Source of the DNA: Polaromonas sp. AET17H-212
Lineage (GTDB): Bacteria; Pseudomonadota; Gammaproteobacteria; Burkholderiales; Burkholderiaceae_C
DNA length: 64,000 nt
Direction: 5' to 3'
NCBI RefSeq assembly: GCF_002379085.1
Contig: NZ_NBZW01000006.1
Location: 62,001-126,000, forward strand
A model generated the notes under the pieces. The model ran no database searches. It was not told the DNA's origin and saw only the letters and a program-made list of their open reading frames with translations. This document shows, one piece after another, positions 63,474 to 64,000 of this stretch. Each line of letters begins with the position of its first letter. Position 1 is the first letter of the stretch. A program made the translations under genes and the position numbers.

Positions 63474-64000
63474 TCAGCGGTCAATTTCGCCAAACACAAT
63501 GTCCATCGTGCCGATGACGGCGACCGCATCGGCAATCATGTGGCCACGCGACATTTCGTCCATGGCCGCCAGGTGCGGAAAACCGGGCGGACGGATCTTC
63601 AGGCGATACGGCTTGTTGGCCCCGTCGCTGACGATGTAGATGCCGAACTCGCCCTTGGGGTGTTCCACGGCGGCATACGCCTCGCCTTCGGGCACATGGA
63701 AGCCCTCGGTGAAGAGCTTGAAATGGTGGATCAGCTCTTCCATGTTGGACTTCATGGATTCGCGGTCGGGGGCGGCCACCTTGTGGTTGCTGGTGATCAC
63801 CGGGCCGGGGTTCACGCGCAGCCAGTCCACACACTGCTTGATGATGCGGTTGGACTGGCGCATCTCCTCGATGCGGACCAGGTAGCGGTCATAACAGTCG
63901 CCGGTCTTGCCGACCGGGACGTCGAAGTCCATCTGGGCATACACGTCATAGGGCTGCTGCTTGCGCAGGTCCCAGGCAAAACCGGAGCCCCTGAGCATGG
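63474..64000 (-). CDS. nuoD: NADH-quinone oxidoreductase subunit D (partial)
   Basis: The C-terminal 174-175 residues of the 49-kDa subunit; the start lies beyond the right edge. [20 protein letters not shown], the long helix [11 protein letters not shown] and the C-terminal DIVFGEIDR are typical. It contributes to the quinone-binding site with NuoB. NuoA, B and C should follow outside the window. Confidence 0.97.
   Translation of the reverse strand, partial: MLRGSGFAWDLRKQQPYDVYAQMDFDVPVGKTGDCYDRYLVRIEEMRQSNRIIKQCVDWLRVNPGPVITSNHKVAAPDRESMKSNMEELIHHFKLFTEGFHVPEGEAYAAVEHPKGEFGIYIVSDGANKPYRLKIRPPGFPHLAAMDEMSRGHMIADAVAVIGTMDIVFGEIDR

Noticed and set aside
1-64000. CRISPR array, tRNA or rRNA genes, prophage
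   Set aside because: No regularly spaced repeats, no tRNA cloverleaf or rRNA-like segments, and no phage structural or integrase genes were seen on either strand.

Overview
The window is GC-rich chromosomal DNA with dense, mostly short-spaced genes. Gene content (nuoD to nuoN followed by DUF2818 and a NUDIX gene, mutL/miaA, the RtcB/archease block) and the short dispersed repeats point to a betaproteobacterium of the order Burkholderiales, most likely family Comamonadaceae (Polaromonas/Rhodoferax/Variovorax-like). The genus is inference; no rRNA or tRNA gene and no CRISPR array was seen.

Layout. 1-11 kb: two divergent transcription units around a TetR-type regulator. Leftward are tetR, a VOC protein, an FAD monooxygenase and a branched-chain-type ABC importer (livK-H-M-G, cut by the window edge). 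Rightward are a CoxG-like protein and the three subunits of a molybdenum hydroxylase. Together they look like uptake plus hydroxylation of an aromatic, probably N-heterocyclic, compound. 11-19 kb: mutL, a periplasmic glycerophosphodiesterase, hydrolases, a Bcr/CflA-type MFS exporter, miaA and an AttE/LolD-like ABC ATPase. 19-27 kb: a stress and RNA-repair neighbourhood: a COG2187-type kinase behind a structured leader RNA, a PRPP-synthetase-like protein, archease, RtcB, a CapA-like protein, a CBS protein, and an HPF-type ribosome-hibernation protein fused to a cold-shock-like domain. 27-34 kb: a large FtsX-type permease and an AttH/CrtC-like protein, interrupted by small genes, a 161-bp inverted-repeat element with a 5-bp target duplication, a reductase-less mer operon (merR/merT-merP-GDCCVxC protein) and a universal stress protein. 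34-37 kb: a lower-GC islet with two GSU2403-type nucleotidyltransferase-fold paralogues, one lacking the catalytic motif and the other frameshifted.

37-40 kb holds a flavin reductase-like gene and eutBC (ethanolamine ammonia-lyase). 40-44 kb is a reactive-sulfur operon (ArsR-rhodanese fusion regulator with a perfect palindromic operator, DsrE protein, ETHE1-like metallo-hydrolase, MFS transporter, periplasmic rhodanese). 44-46 kb carries decayed sequence (a kup C-terminal remnant) and a YihY-type membrane protein. 46-50 kb has an SDR, an MsbA-like exporter and glutamate dehydrogenase. 50-64 kb, all leftward, is the respiratory complex I operon from nuoD (cut by the right edge) to nuoN, followed by DUF2818, NUDIX and DUF1178 genes.

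The most unusual observations are: (i) a promoter plus a ~200-nt leader at 19.33-19.53 kb with a possible pseudoknot whose last strand covers the Shine-Dalgarno sequence of the kinase gene; (ii) a ~61-bp dispersed repeat lying in frame inside four unrelated protein genes (mutL, miaA, the FtsX permease, the ABC exporter) and as a 17-bp palindromic core between genes; (iii) an AttEFGH-like ABC system whose parts are scattered over 15 kb; (iv) the GSU2403 pair; and (v) the MITE-like element at the merR stop codon.
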